A stretch of 64,000 bases of DNA from an uncultured Bacilli bacterium (GCA_934101575.1 CAKORJ010000002.1:62001-126000), one strand, 5' to 3'; positions 22,611 to 32,091 are shown, numbered from the stretch's first letter. Numbers and translations: made by a program. The notes: a model not told the origin generated them from the sequence alone.

Positions 22611-24365
22611 CTAAGCCCTTACTCTTATTTTTGTAACATATGAAGTTCCATCTTTTAATTCAATTTCTAGTTGTTGTGTTTCATATGAATCTATTTTTTC
22701 TACTTTTTGTCTTGTTGGTTCTGTACTTTGTGTTGGTTGTGTATTTTGTGTTGGTTGTGTATTTTGTGTTGGTTGTGTTGATGGCTCTTTGTCATATCTT
22801 ATTTCTGTTTTTGTTTCTTCTTTTATTACTTCATCAGGTTCTTCGGAAGCTTTTTTTTGTAATTGTCCATTTGCATAACCATCATTGTATCCTTCTGTAT
22901 TTTTTCTTTTTGCTACTCCTTTGAAGCCATCTTGTTGACCTAGTGCATAGTCAGCTTCGTAACTATCTGATTTATTTTCTAGGTTTTCTTTATCTTTTTC
23001 GCCTTGTTTATTCTTATCTGATACAGCAGCTTGTCCTGCTCTTTCTTCAGCTTTTCTTATTGTATCTTCTCCAAATTGTTTTACTGCTTCTGCTCTTGAA
23101 ACTTCTTTTGTTTCTGTGCTTGTTACGTATTTGTATGTTCCATTAGAGCCTGCAATTATGAATCCACCTGTTACTTGCATTATTCCATCATGAACTCTTT
23201 TTCCTTTTTCTGTTGTTGTCATATCAAACGCATCTCTTGATTTTAAAGAAGTTTTTATGTTCTTTTCATCCATTATTTCCCATGTTTGTTCTACTAATTT
23301 TCTTTGTTTTTTTGATATAACGTATTCTCTTGCTCCTTTATCTAGTTTGTTGAATCCATCATTGTTTGTTTTAACTATATTTATAAGTTCATCTGCTTCA
23401 GCACTTGCAAATCCGTTTTCTGAGATTACTATATTTGAAACTTCACCAAGGTATGCTGCGTTTACTCCAGAAGCTGTATATGTTAGTCCTGTTTTCATTA
23501 ATTCATCAAAGTGAGAATCAATTTCTGATGTTGACTTATTACCTTTTATTGCAGATATTGCAAAGTCTTCTTCACTCTTCATTTCTTTTTTTGTATCTTT
23601 ATCATGAATTAAGGTATTTTCTCCTGTTGGTTCTTCTGAAACATATAAACCTGTAGTTGAAACTGTTCCGAATTCTAGGTAATCACATAATCTCATTTCA
23701 TTTGAATCCATTGATGTAAAGCTATAGTCATTGGCATTTGAAATATCTTGCACTGCTGCTACTTCTCTTGCTTTTACAAAAAGAACATTTCCGTTACCAT
23801 CTGGATATTTTGCTAATTTTTTATTGTAGCTTTCTTGATATTTATCTGTTTCTTGCAATTGTTTAACTATTTGTTCACCATCTTTTGTTTCTAATAGTTT
23901 TTTATACATTGCTTTTAATGCTTGATTATCTTCTTTTTCTATGCTTTTTTCTATTTTGTTTTGAGCAGTTGCTTCATCTTGTTTTGCTGTGTGATATGCT
24001 ACACCGATTCCTGATATAGCTATTACTGCAGCGGTTGCGAAACTAGCTATTCTTTTCTTATTAGCTTTTAGTTTTGCTGCTATTCCTTTTGGAGCTTCTT
24101 CTTGTCTTTTAACTTTCTTTCTATACTCAGGCTCAGTCATTTGTGTATGTATACTATTAAAGTAATTTTCCTTAAATAATTCTGGATTTTGTTGGTCTTT
24201 TGCCATTTGTTTCCAAGTATTTAAGAACTCTCTTTTATAATCATTGATGTTATTTATTTCTCCACTAATTTTGTATACTTTACCGTTTACTTCCCAACCT
24301 TTTACTATCTTTCCGTTTTCTGATTTTATAATTGTTACTGATTGTTTTTTATTATTTTTTCTCAT
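22611..24365 (-). CDS. Large single-pass protein sharing an N-terminal module with the PP2C gene
   Basis: The 584-residue product is not recognised. Residues about 10-75 (IIKSENGKIVKGWEVNGKVY ... EFLNTWKQMAKDQQNPE ... ENYFNS) are homologous to the start of the PP2C protein at 25044. A membrane helix lies at about 106-125. The outer part is acidic and Lys-rich. Near the C terminus DYALGQQDGFKG...GYNDGYANGQ resembles the Gly-Tyr module of the broken gene at 59724, and a TQPTQN repeat follows. The start at 24365 has an SD (GGGGG), unlike the longer frame opening at 24449. Confidence 0.6.
   Translation of the reverse strand: MRKNNKKQSVTIIKSENGKIVKGWEVNGKVYKISGEINNINDYKREFLNTWKQMAKDQQNPELFKENYFNSIHTQMTEPEYRKKVKRQEEAPKGIAAKLKANKKRIASFATAAVIAISGIGVAYHTAKQDEATAQNKIEKSIEKEDNQALKAMYKKLLETKDGEQIVKQLQETDKYQESYNKKLAKYPDGNGNVLFVKAREVAAVQDISNANDYSFTSMDSNEMRLCDYLEFGTVSTTGLYVSEEPTGENTLIHDKDTKKEMKSEEDFAISAIKGNKSTSEIDSHFDELMKTGLTYTASGVNAAYLGEVSNIVISENGFASAEADELINIVKTNNDGFNKLDKGAREYVISKKQRKLVEQTWEIMDEKNIKTSLKSRDAFDMTTTEKGKRVHDGIMQVTGGFIIAGSNGTYKYVTSTETKEVSRAEAVKQFGEDTIRKAEERAGQAAVSDKNKQGEKDKENLENKSDSYEADYALGQQDGFKGVAKRKNTEGYNDGYANGQLQKKASEEPDEVIKEETKTEIRYDKEPSTQPTQNTQPTQNTQPTQSTEPTRQKVEKIDSYETQQLEIELKDGTSYVTKIRVRA
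22725..22778. repeat. Three 18-bp tandem repeats coding TQPTQN
   Basis: Three consecutive 18-bp units (22725-22742, 22743-22760, 22761-22778) differ at one base. They encode the Thr-Gln-Pro linker of the 584-residue protein. This is a coding minisatellite prone to length change. Confidence 0.85.
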
Positions 24366-24445
24366 AAAAGATTTCCCCCTTCTTTTTGGAATTGGCATTA
24401 TTGTACCACTTTTGTCTGTTTTTGTCAAATATTTTAGCTTATATT

Positions 24446-24495
24446 TCAAAAAAAAAGAAATGTTATTTTATATATTTATTAAACATTTCTTTTAC
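24446..24495 (-). terminator. spoIIR terminator
   Basis: AAAGAAATGTT and AACATTTCTTT pair across an AT-rich 17-base loop, followed in minus-strand reading by a U run. It overlaps the end of spoIIR. Confidence 0.7.
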
Positions 24496-24996
24496 ATATA
24501 AACTATATTCTATATTTTTATTATTATTCTCATCTGAATCTAGAGAACATATTGGAGGGAAAAGTACACACCACCAATTATCTCCTTGACCTTGTCCTAT
24601 GGTTACTAGTAGTGACTCATAATTACCTTTTGGATATATTACTCCTTTATATTTTTTTTCTGGAAAATAGTGATTTCCATAATCTATTGTAAAATCTTGA
24701 TTTTGTTTTTCTTGATTTAGTACATTTTTTATTGTATTTTTATAATTATTTATATTTTCTTTTATTAGTTTTCTTGAAGTTGTTATTGTTTTTGAATCAC
24801 TTAGATCTTCTTCTAGTTCTATCTCTAAGTTTGTTTTTACTTGTTTTTTGATGTATTGATCTTTTATACTGTTACTATTTGGTATTATTCTTATTCTTAT
24901 TGATTTATCTGGTATGATATAATAATCTTCTTTATAATTATTTATTACTCCTATTAATACTAAAATCATTAATATTAAAAGAATAAATCTTTTCAT
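24463..24996 (-). CDS. spoIIR: Stage II sporulation protein R homologue
   Basis: SpoIIR is secreted from the forespore and triggers processing of pro-sigma E by SpoIIGA. The 177-residue product has an N-terminal signal/anchor, RIRIIPNSNSIKDQ (the family's RxxANSDs-type segment) and the hallmark GQGQGDNWWCVLFPPIC near the C terminus. That last motif is highly specific to SpoIIR. The ATG at 24996 with SD GGTGAT is preferred over an upstream GTG. It sits between two proteins that share a module not related to sporulation. Confidence 0.85.
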   Translation of the reverse strand: MKRFILLILMILVLIGVINNYKEDYYIIPDKSIRIRIIPNSNSIKDQYIKKQVKTNLEIELEEDLSDSKTITTSRKLIKENINNYKNTIKNVLNQEKQNQDFTIDYGNHYFPEKKYKGVIYPKGNYESLLVTIGQGQGDNWWCVLFPPICSLDSDENNNKNIEYSLYVKEMFNKYIK

Positions 24997-25043
24997 TTTT
25001 ATCACCTATATAGATAATGAGACTTATTCTTTTATTTTATTCA

Positions 25044-26258
25044 TTATTTTTTTATATATGCTGTGGCAGTGGTGTTGTCTTTTCCTCCTATTATTGAAGG
25101 TATATATGCTCTTGGGTTGGCGTTTATACTCTTTACTGATTTTATTTTTTCTCTTTCTGGTAAATTGTTAATTGTTTTAGTTAAATCGCTGTAATTATTT
25201 AAAGCATTTGATACTATGTTGTGAGTTAATAACTCTTTTTCTGAATTTTTCATTATTGTTTCTATTTCTTGTTTTGAGAGGCAATCTGATACTCCATCTG
25301 AAACTGCCATTATTCTGTCATAGCTTTTATTTTGTATTATGTACATATTGGGGGCTTTTATTAAGCCCATTTCATTTATTGAATTTGTTATGATATTACC
25401 TTGGGAACTATATCTTGTTAATTCTTCGTTTGGAATATATTTTTTTTCTAATAGTTCTTGGGCTATTGAATCATCTTTTGTTTCTTGTTTTAAATTACCA
25501 TCTTTCATACTGTAGACTCTTGAATCTCCTATATTACTTATTAGTGTTTCTGATTTTCCTATTATTACTGCGGATAGTGTTGATCCTGCACCCTTCGATA
25601 GTTTTATATCGCTTAGTATGTTTGGTAATAATTTATTTAATTCTATTTCTACTTCTTGCATATTTGTATCTAGGTTTTTATTTAGATTTTCGAACCATTC
25701 TATTAATTTTGTTACTACATGTCTACTTGCTTTTTCTCCGTCTTCGTTTCCGCCTATTCCATCCGCTACTGCTAGGAGTTTAAAGTTTTTGTTTTGAGGG
25801 TGTTCTATTATTAATACTGAGTCCTCTTGATTTGTTCTGTTTTTTCCTATATCTTGTGTGGCGTATAGCTCTCCATTTAGACTATATTCTGAGTGTTTCA
25901 TTTTTATTTGAGTTCCTGTTAATATTGCTTCTTTGCAAATTTGCTCTGCACCATGGTATACTTTTGTATAACTTGATTTTATTTCACGTTTTTCTAATTC
26001 TTTTTTTAATCTTTCTTTTATTTTGTTTACTCGGTAATCTTTAAGATCTATTTCTATATGATTATTATTAAAATAATATTCTTTGAACTGTTCTGGACTC
26101 TCTTGATCTTGTGCCATGAGTTTCCATGTTGTTAGAAACTCTTTTTTATATGTTTCTAAGTTGTCTGTTTGAGGGATAATATATTCTTTTCCATTTAATA
26201 ACCAACCTTGTATTACTTTTTCTGTTTTTAAAATTGTTATATTATATTTTTCTTTCAT
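25044..26258 (-). CDS. PP2C-family Ser/Thr phosphatase with extra N-terminal module
   Basis: The catalytic domain (about 150-400) has the metal aspartates in order: RTNQEDSV, LAVADGIGG, AVSDGVSD and GGKDNTTA, so an active PP2C is expected. The first 75 residues (ITILKTEKVIQGWLLNGKEY ... EFLTTWKLMAQDQESPE ... KEYYFNNN) are an added module shared with the 584-residue membrane protein. No signal peptide or membrane segment is seen. A Hanks-type kinase partner, normally prkC, is not adjacent. It lies just before spoIIR in transcription order. Confidence 0.88.
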   Translation of the reverse strand: MKEKYNITILKTEKVIQGWLLNGKEYIIPQTDNLETYKKEFLTTWKLMAQDQESPEQFKEYYFNNNHIEIDLKDYRVNKIKERLKKELEKREIKSSYTKVYHGAEQICKEAILTGTQIKMKHSEYSLNGELYATQDIGKNRTNQEDSVLIIEHPQNKNFKLLAVADGIGGNEDGEKASRHVVTKLIEWFENLNKNLDTNMQEVEIELNKLLPNILSDIKLSKGAGSTLSAVIIGKSETLISNIGDSRVYSMKDGNLKQETKDDSIAQELLEKKYIPNEELTRYSSQGNIITNSINEMGLIKAPNMYIIQNKSYDRIMAVSDGVSDCLSKQEIETIMKNSEKELLTHNIVSNALNNYSDLTKTINNLPEREKIKSVKSINANPRAYIPSIIGGKDNTTATAYIKK

Positions 26259-26323
26259 ATTATCATCTTCCTAATTATAAGAAAATTTTACTATAGCTTA
26301 TTTTGTTTGTCAATTTAAAAAGA

Positions 26324-27127
26324 CTACTCTGATAATATATAAATATATCTATCATAATTGTTGTAGTCTTTTTCTATTATTACTTTATCATTTGGAAGAT
26401 ACTTTTTTACTATTTGTTTTATTTTTTTTCCTTGGTTTTCTCCTATTTCAAAAGATATTATATGTTTTTTATTTATTATTTTTGTTATGTCTTTTAGAAT
26501 TTTTCTATAGTAGTCTAAGCCATCTTTTCCTCCATATAGGGCTTTTTTTGGTTCGTTTTCTTTTACTTGTTTTTCTATTTTTTTACTATTTTCTTCTATA
26601 TATGGAGGATTACTTATTATACAATCAAATTTTTTATTTATTCCTTTGTATAGATCTGTTTTTATAAATATTATGTCAGTATTATATGTTTTTTGATTTT
26701 TTTTTGCTACTTTTAGGGCTTTTTTTGATATGTCTGTTGCTACTATGGTGTAATTTTTATTTAAATGTTTTAGTGTTATTGGTATTATTCCTGTTCCTGT
26801 TCCTATTTCTAAGATATTTATATTTTCTTGTTTTAAGTGTTTTTTTATTAATTCATTTGTTTTATTTACTAGGACTTCTGTTTCTGGTCTTGGTATTAAT
26901 GTGTTTTTGTTTACATAATACTCTTTGTTATAAAAATAGGCTTTATGTGTTATATATTGTATTGGTTTTCCTTTGTTTAGTTGTTTTATTATTTTTTTAT
27001 AATTTTTGTATTCTTGTTTTGTTAATTCTTTATCTTTATTTAGAAGTATTTCTGGCTTTGATAAATTTAAAACTTGCTCTAGGGCAAGTCTTGTGTTTTC
27101 GTCTGTTAATAGGTCTTTAATCTTCAT
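26324..27127 (-). CDS. prmC: Release-factor glutamine methyltransferase
   Basis: PrmC methylates the Gln of the GGQ motif of release factors. The 267-residue product has the SAM-binding ILEIGTGTGIIPITL and the NPPYIEE catalytic motif that holds the Gln. It overlaps the end of prfA by 11 bp, the usual prfA-prmC pair. Confidence 0.94.
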   Translation of the reverse strand: MKIKDLLTDENTRLALEQVLNLSKPEILLNKDKELTKQEYKNYKKIIKQLNKGKPIQYITHKAYFYNKEYYVNKNTLIPRPETEVLVNKTNELIKKHLKQENINILEIGTGTGIIPITLKHLNKNYTIVATDISKKALKVAKKNQKTYNTDIIFIKTDLYKGINKKFDCIISNPPYIEENSKKIEKQVKENEPKKALYGGKDGLDYYRKILKDITKIINKKHIISFEIGENQGKKIKQIVKKYLPNDKVIIEKDYNNYDRYIYILSE

Positions 27128-28178
27128 TTGCTTCTAACTTTCTTTTTTGGTCTTCACTTATTAAAGCCTCTATTATCTCTTCTAAATCTCCTTCTATTAT
27201 ACGATCTAATTTATTTAGTGTTAAACCTATTCTATGATCTGTTACTCTGTTTTGTGGGTAATTATAGGTTCTTATTTTTTCTGAACGGTCTCCTGTTCCT
27301 ATTTTGCTTCTTCTTGCTTCTCCTGATTCTTCTTCTTGTTTTCTTTTTTGTTCTTCATATATTTTTGATTTTAGGATTTGTAGGGCTTTTTCTTTGTTTT
27401 GTAACTGACTTCTTTCATTTTGACATGTTACTACTATTCCTGTTGGAATATGTGTCATTCTTACTGCGGAATCTGTTGTATTTACTGATTGTCCTCCGGC
27501 TCCTCCTGATCTATATACATCAACTTTTATGTCTTCTGGTTTTACTTCTATTTCTACGTTTTCTTCTTCTGGCATTACTATTACTGTTGCTGTTGAGGTA
27601 TGAATTCTTCCTCCTGATTCTGTTTGCGGAATTCTTTGTACTCTATGAGCTCCACTTTCATACTTTAGTTTTGAGTAAACACTTTCACCTTTTATTATAC
27701 ATTCTATTTGTGAAAATCCTCCGCTTGCTGATTCTTCAGCGTTTATTATTTCTACTTTCCAGTTTTGTTTTTCAGCATATCTTTGATACATTCTAAATAA
27801 ATCCCCGGCAAAGATGTTTGCTTCGTCTCCACCTGCTGCTCCTCTTAATTCCATTATTATATTTTTGTCATCGTTTTCGTCTTTTGGAAGTAATAGAACT
27901 TCTAATTTACTAGTTAGTTCTTCTTTTTCTACTTCTAAAGCTTGTAACTCTTCTTTTGCCATTTCTTTTAGTTCTGGATCTTTTAATAGTTCTGTATCTT
28001 CTTTTATATTTTTTTCGATTTCTTTATATCTTTTATAAAGTGTTACTGTTTCTTCTAAACTACTTTGTTTTTTTGATAGTTCTGTTAGTGTTTTGACATT
28101 GTTTAAAACTTCTGGAGTTGTTAACTCTTTTGTTATTTCGTTATATTTTGCTTCAATACTTTCTAATCTTTCTATCAT
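27117..28178 (-). CDS. prfA: Peptide chain release factor 1
   Basis: RF1 terminates at UAA and UAG. The 353-residue product has the GGQ motif in YRSGGAGGQSVNTTDSAVR (about 225) and a codon-recognition region with RIPQTESGG. Length is normal. SD AAGGTGAT precedes the ATG. RF2, needed for UGA stops, is not in the window. Confidence 0.96.
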   Translation of the reverse strand: MIERLESIEAKYNEITKELTTPEVLNNVKTLTELSKKQSSLEETVTLYKRYKEIEKNIKEDTELLKDPELKEMAKEELQALEVEKEELTSKLEVLLLPKDENDDKNIIMELRGAAGGDEANIFAGDLFRMYQRYAEKQNWKVEIINAEESASGGFSQIECIIKGESVYSKLKYESGAHRVQRIPQTESGGRIHTSTATVIVMPEEENVEIEVKPEDIKVDVYRSGGAGGQSVNTTDSAVRMTHIPTGIVVTCQNERSQLQNKEKALQILKSKIYEEQKRKQEEESGEARRSKIGTGDRSEKIRTYNYPQNRVTDHRIGLTLNKLDRIIEGDLEEIIEALISEDQKRKLEANED

Positions 28179-28189
28179 TAATTATCACC

Positions 28190-28621
28190 TTAGTTTTCTT
28201 CTAGTTCTGCTTCGTTTACTATTACTAGATTTTTATATTCTTCTGTTACATCTGATATGTCATCATCTGTTTCGTCTCTATAGTTTTCTTCTGGTTCTAC
28301 TTCTGGTTCTTCATCTTCATAATCATCTATATCATCATCGTAGTCTTCTAAATCTTCTTCTACTGTGATATTTTCTGTTTTGTGATTTTGTTTTAAATCC
28401 CATTTTCCATCTTCTAATAGTAGGAATCTTTTATCATTTGTAAGTGCTGTATAGAATTCTCCTATTTTACTTTCTAAGACACTATTTGGTAATTCTAACA
28501 TTTCTACTATTTTTTTAAATATATCTAGCGTTGACTGTTTTGGATTTTCTTTTAATAAAACATTTGCAATGTCATTGTATGACATTAATTCTAATTCTTC
28601 TTTTGTTAACTTTTTTGCCAT
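28190..28621 (-). CDS. rpoE: RNA polymerase delta subunit
   Basis: The delta subunit has an N-terminal HARE-HTH domain (MAKKLTKEELELMSYNDIAN..., to about 90) and a long acidic tail with many Asp and Glu (DDDIDDYEDEEPEVEPEE). The 143-residue product shows both. It raises RNA polymerase recycling and promoter selectivity in Firmicutes. It has its own strong promoter, and prfA follows after 12 bp. Confidence 0.92.
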   Translation of the reverse strand: MAKKLTKEELELMSYNDIANVLLKENPKQSTLDIFKKIVEMLELPNSVLESKIGEFYTALTNDKRFLLLEDGKWDLKQNHKTENITVEEDLEDYDDDIDDYEDEEPEVEPEENYRDETDDDISDVTEEYKNLVIVNEAELEEN

Positions 28622-28689
28622 ATTTACACCCTTTCTTAAATCATTATATGTTAATTTATATTATTGTTTCTTTGTTATTTTGATGTTGG

Positions 28690-28760
28690 TCCCCTATCGA
28701 TATTTAATGATAACTTGTTTAGTATAATTAGTCAACGAAATTGTTGTGAAAAATAGGGGA
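28690..28760. repeat. Inverted repeat flanking the rpoE promoter
   Basis: TCCCCTAT (28690-28697) and ATAGGGGA (28753-28760) are perfect 8-bp inverted copies about 55 bp apart, with the rpoE promoter between them. The GC-rich core stands out in very AT-rich DNA. A looping or dyad operator is possible. Confidence 0.4.
28707..28735 (-). promoter_or_regulatory. rpoE promoter
   Basis: On the minus strand TTGACT (28735-28730), a 17-bp spacer and TATCAT (28712-28707) form a near-consensus vegetative promoter. Transcription would start at about 28700, inside the left inverted repeat arm, giving a leader of about 75 bases. Confidence 0.8.
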
Positions 28761-28776
28761 ATTACATCATTTTTTA

Positions 28777-29109
28777 CTATTTATAGTCTATTTCTAAGTT
28801 AAATCTTTTATTTTCATTTATGTAGTCTATTTTTATACTTGATTTTTCTTTTTTTATTTCATTTATTTTTATTGGTGATGTTGCTGTTTTATTATGGTCT
28901 TTTAGATAATATCTTATGTTTTTATTTTTAAAGTCTATTTTTATGATTAGTTCATTATTTTCTCTTGTTAGAGCTAGTTCTTTTGTATTTATTGTTACTT
29001 TTGTTTTTTTATCGTTGTTATCGATGCAACTTATTATATGTTCTCTTTTTATTCCTTGTGTTTTTATTTTATAATCATTTACTTTTATTGATATATCTAT
29101 TTTACTCAT
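28777..29109 (-). CDS. DUF1934/YwiB-like small beta-barrel protein
   Basis: The 110-residue product is a run of alternating charged and hydrophobic beta strands (VTINTKELALTRENNELIIKIDF) without membrane segments or Cys. Size, strand pattern and the position near rpoE recall YwiB (DUF1934) of Bacillus, which lies between argS and rpoE. The match is by pattern, so confidence is limited. Function unknown. Confidence 0.4.
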   Translation of the reverse strand: MSKIDISIKVNDYKIKTQGIKREHIISCIDNNDKKTKVTINTKELALTRENNELIIKIDFKNKNIRYYLKDHNKTATSPIKINEIKKEKSSIKIDYINENKRFNLEIDYK

Positions 29110-29206
29110 AAAATCACCATTTCTTGGTCATTATAGCATAGTTTTATAATATTTCACATATTTTTTTATATTTTTTTCATACTAAACTTAGAAAAGGAGT
29201 TTTTTT

Positions 29207-31159
29207 ATGAAAGTTAAGATTTGGAAAATTACTACAAAATGTTTGATTTTGATGATTTTTTTGTTTGTATTTTTTAATATTATTGGGTTTTTATATGCTT
29301 TTATTACTCCGAAACTTGATATTAGAAGTGCTAATGCTTTTTCTGTTTATGATAATAAATCTAAACTTGTTTTTCAGGGAAATGGAAATGATTCTTGGGT
29401 TGCTTTAAAAGATATGAATAAGAATATTATTAATGCTACTATAAGTACTGAAGACAAGAATTTTTATGAACATTTTGGTTTTGATTATCCTAGAATTGCT
29501 AAGGCTTTGATGGTTAATATTTCTTCTGGTGGTATAGAGCAGGGTGCTTCGACTATTACTCAACAGTATGCTAAGAATTTATTTCTTGATTTTGAACAGT
29601 CTTGGAATAGAAAATGGAAAGAGATGTGGCTTACTTATGAACTAGAGGCTCATTATTCTAAGGATGAGATTTTAGAAGGGTATCTTAATACAATTAATTA
29701 TGGGCATGGTATGTATGGGATTAGTAATGCTTCTAAATATTATTTTAATAAGGATGTAAAGGATTTATCTTTGGGAGAAGCTGCTATACTTGCTGGTATT
29801 CCTAATAGTCCTTCTAATTATTCTCCTATTGATAATTATGAACTTTCTAAGAAACGACAAAAAGTGGTTCTTACTAGAATGTATAATAATGGATATATAA
29901 GTGAGAAGGATATGAATAATGCTTTTGATAGCAAACTTGCTTTTAAAAATGCTTCTTTTGGAAAAGATTTGACTTCTCTTATATATTATAATGATGCTGT
30001 TATGAATGAACTTAATAGTTTAAAAAGTATTCCTAAGAGTTATTTAGATACTGGCAATATTAAGATTTATACTAATTTGGATTTAGATGCTCAAAAGGCT
30101 TTGGAGGAGGGCATTTCTAAAAATGCAGTGGATGATAAGACTGAGGTTTCTAAAATAATGTTAAATCCTAAGAATGGAGGTGTTATTGCTTTAATTGGTG
30201 GTATTAATTATGGAAAGAGTCAGTTTAATAGAGTTCTTAATTCTTATAGACAACCTGGCTCTACTGTGAAACCTTTTTTATATTATAGGGCTATTGAGAA
30301 TGGATTTACTCCTAGTTCTACTTTTTTTAGTAAAGAAACTAAGTTTTATTTTGATAATAAGAAATCTTACAGTCCTAAAAACTATGGTAATATTTATGCT
30401 AATGGTGAGATATCTTTGGCTGCAGCTATTGCTTATTCTGATAATATTTATGCTGTTAAGACGCATTTGTTTTTAGGGGAGGATGAGCTTTATAATACTC
30501 TTAGAAGTGCTGGAATTAGTTCTAGTATGGAAAAATCTCCTTCTCTTGCTCTTGGCACATATGAGGTTAATATTACTGAGCTTGCGGGAGCATACTCTGC
30601 ACTTGCTAATGGTGGAAAGAAGGTTAAACCTCATCTTATATCTAGAGTTTTAGATAATAAAGGAAATGTATTGTACTCATATAAAGAAAAAAAGGAAAAT
30701 CCTATTTTTAATAGTGATGCTACTTTTATTATTAGTGAACTTTTAACTAGTACTTATGATTCTAATTTAGTTAGTTATACTTATCCTACTTGTTATAGTA
30801 TGATTCCGAGTATTACACATAAATATGCTATAAAAACAGGGAGTACTGATACTGATTCTTGGGTTGTTGGTTATACTCCGGAGGTTGTTTTTGCTTCATG
30901 GGCTGGATATGATGATAGTTCTAATATATCAGAAAAGGTGATCTCTGGTAATAAAAGTTCTTGGATTACTAGTATGGAAAAGTATTTTGATATAAAAGAT
31001 GCTAGTTGGTATAAAACTCCTAATGATGTTGTTGGTGTACTTGTTAATCCTGTTACTGGTAATGTTGTTTCAAATGAAAGTGAGAATAAAAAGGTTTTAT
31101 ATTATTTAAAGGGGACTGAACCTGTAATTAAGGAGGGTGTTTATGATAAGAAGAAATAA
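29207..31159 (+). CDS. Class A penicillin-binding protein (transglycosylase/transpeptidase)
   Basis: This enzyme polymerises and cross-links peptidoglycan. The 650-residue product has an N-terminal anchor (about 11-33), a GT51 domain with STEDKNFYEHFGFD and QGASTITQQYAKNLFL, and a transpeptidase domain with GSTVK (SxxK), YSDN (SxN) and IKTGSTD (KTG). All catalytic residues are present. It is the first gene of a short plus-strand unit with the 61-residue gene, and SD AAAGGAG precedes the ATG. Confidence 0.95.
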   Translation: MKVKIWKITTKCLILMIFLFVFFNIIGFLYAFITPKLDIRSANAFSVYDNKSKLVFQGNGNDSWVALKDMNKNIINATISTEDKNFYEHFGFDYPRIAKALMVNISSGGIEQGASTITQQYAKNLFLDFEQSWNRKWKEMWLTYELEAHYSKDEILEGYLNTINYGHGMYGISNASKYYFNKDVKDLSLGEAAILAGIPNSPSNYSPIDNYELSKKRQKVVLTRMYNNGYISEKDMNNAFDSKLAFKNASFGKDLTSLIYYNDAVMNELNSLKSIPKSYLDTGNIKIYTNLDLDAQKALEEGISKNAVDDKTEVSKIMLNPKNGGVIALIGGINYGKSQFNRVLNSYRQPGSTVKPFLYYRAIENGFTPSSTFFSKETKFYFDNKKSYSPKNYGNIYANGEISLAAAIAYSDNIYAVKTHLFLGEDELYNTLRSAGISSSMEKSPSLALGTYEVNITELAGAYSALANGGKKVKPHLISRVLDNKGNVLYSYKEKKENPIFNSDATFIISELLTSTYDSNLVSYTYPTCYSMIPSITHKYAIKTGSTDTDSWVVGYTPEVVFASWAGYDDSSNISEKVISGNKSSWITSMEKYFDIKDASWYKTPNDVVGVLVNPVTGNVVSNESENKKVLYYLKGTEPVIKEGVYDKKK

Positions 31160-31328
31160 AAATAAAGATGATAATATTAATAGGGAGTACTTATATTATT
31201 TAATGAATGATGTTGGACTTTTGAATGATTATGATCTTTATGAAATTGGTATTTCTTTTGATGAATATGATAATCCCGATGAGGGAATACTTGATTTGAT
31301 TGAGAATTATAGAGATAGAAAAAAGTAG
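31143..31328 (+). CDS. 61-residue acidic protein coupled to the PBP gene
   Basis: The ATG at 31143 follows GGAGGG and lies 17 bp inside the PBP gene. The product (MIRRNKNKDDN...) is acidic, Tyr-rich and predicted soluble, with YLMNDVGLLNDYDLYEIG and FDEYDNPDEG. No family is recognised. Tight coupling suggests a PBP-related role, which is inference. Confidence 0.55.
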   Translation: MIRRNKNKDDNINREYLYYLMNDVGLLNDYDLYEIGISFDEYDNPDEGILDLIENYRDRKK

Positions 31329-31350
31329 AGATTTTTGTTTCTCTACTTTT
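31321..31350. terminator. Bidirectional terminator
   Basis: AAAAGTAGAGA (31321-31331) and TCTCTACTTTT (31340-31350) form an 11-bp stem with A and T runs outside. It serves the plus-strand PBP unit and the convergent 239-residue gene. Confidence 0.85.
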
Positions 31351-31358
31351 TGTTTTTA

Positions 31359-32078
31359 TTAGGGTTTGGCAACTGTTTTTTCTGTGCCATCTTGCAGGGT
31401 TAGTTTGTAATTTACTGTTTCACAGCCAAATTCTCCTCTTTTTTTACATGATACTCTTAAATCATTTACTTTATAGTTTTTAAATGCATATCCTGAATCT
31501 TCTGAAGCATTATGTAAAATATGAACTTTTCCATTTTTGTATATTATATATACATTATATTGAGCATCTGTTGTTGTGAAATCATTAAATGATAAAACTT
31601 TATCTACTTCACTTTCTTTTATGTTTAATTTTTTTACTTTTATATTATCTTCTTTATTTGTTTTTGTTGGATTTTCACTTGTAAATATATTTCTTATTAC
31701 ATATGATTGATTTTCTGTTTCTGATTCAAATGCAGCATACATTTCTCCTTTATAAGCGTATATCATATCTTCGTATCCCATGGAATACACATGAATGTCT
31801 TTTGCTGTTCCATTAAAGTTTACTACTGAATAATTTTTTTCTTCAATATTTGATTGTTCTTTTGAATCTTTTTCTAATTTATTTATTTTTGTAGTATTTT
31901 CTTTGTTTTTTCTTTGTTCTATTTCTAGATTGTCTTTGGTTTGTTCTAGGGTGTTTTTTGTATTTTTATCGATTACTAATTTATCATATGTTAGGTATCC
32001 TCCTAGGCCTAGTAATAGGATTATTAAAATTATTATTGTTATTGTTTTTCCTGTACTTTTATTCTTTTTTTCTTCCAT
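31359..32078 (-). CDS. Membrane-anchored protein, paralogue of the next gene
   Basis: The 239-residue product has a cytoplasmic KNKSTGKT start, one membrane helix (about 12-31), a coiled-coil stretch (about 35-75) and an outer beta-rich domain with two Cys (CKKRGEFGC). The first 30 codons are nearly identical to those of the 298-residue gene directly upstream. Function unknown. SD GGAG precedes the ATG. Confidence 0.6.
   Translation of the reverse strand: MEEKKNKSTGKTITIIILIILLLGLGGYLTYDKLVIDKNTKNTLEQTKDNLEIEQRKNKENTTKINKLEKDSKEQSNIEEKNYSVVNFNGTAKDIHVYSMGYEDMIYAYKGEMYAAFESETENQSYVIRNIFTSENPTKTNKEDNIKVKKLNIKESEVDKVLSFNDFTTTDAQYNVYIIYKNGKVHILHNASEDSGYAFKNYKVNDLRVSCKKRGEFGCETVNYKLTLQDGTEKTVAKP
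32008..32070. repeat. 63-bp perfect direct repeat, copy 1
   Basis: This segment is identical base for base to 32918-32980 and codes the membrane anchor of the 239-residue protein. Identity stops sharply on both sides, which indicates recent duplication or gene conversion. Confidence 0.9.
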
Positions 32079-32091
32079 ACTAATTTTCTCC

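Noticed and set aside
22725..22778. Tandem repeats as a CRISPR array
   Set aside because: Unit is 18 bp without spacers and is in frame with a Thr-Gln-Pro protein linker.
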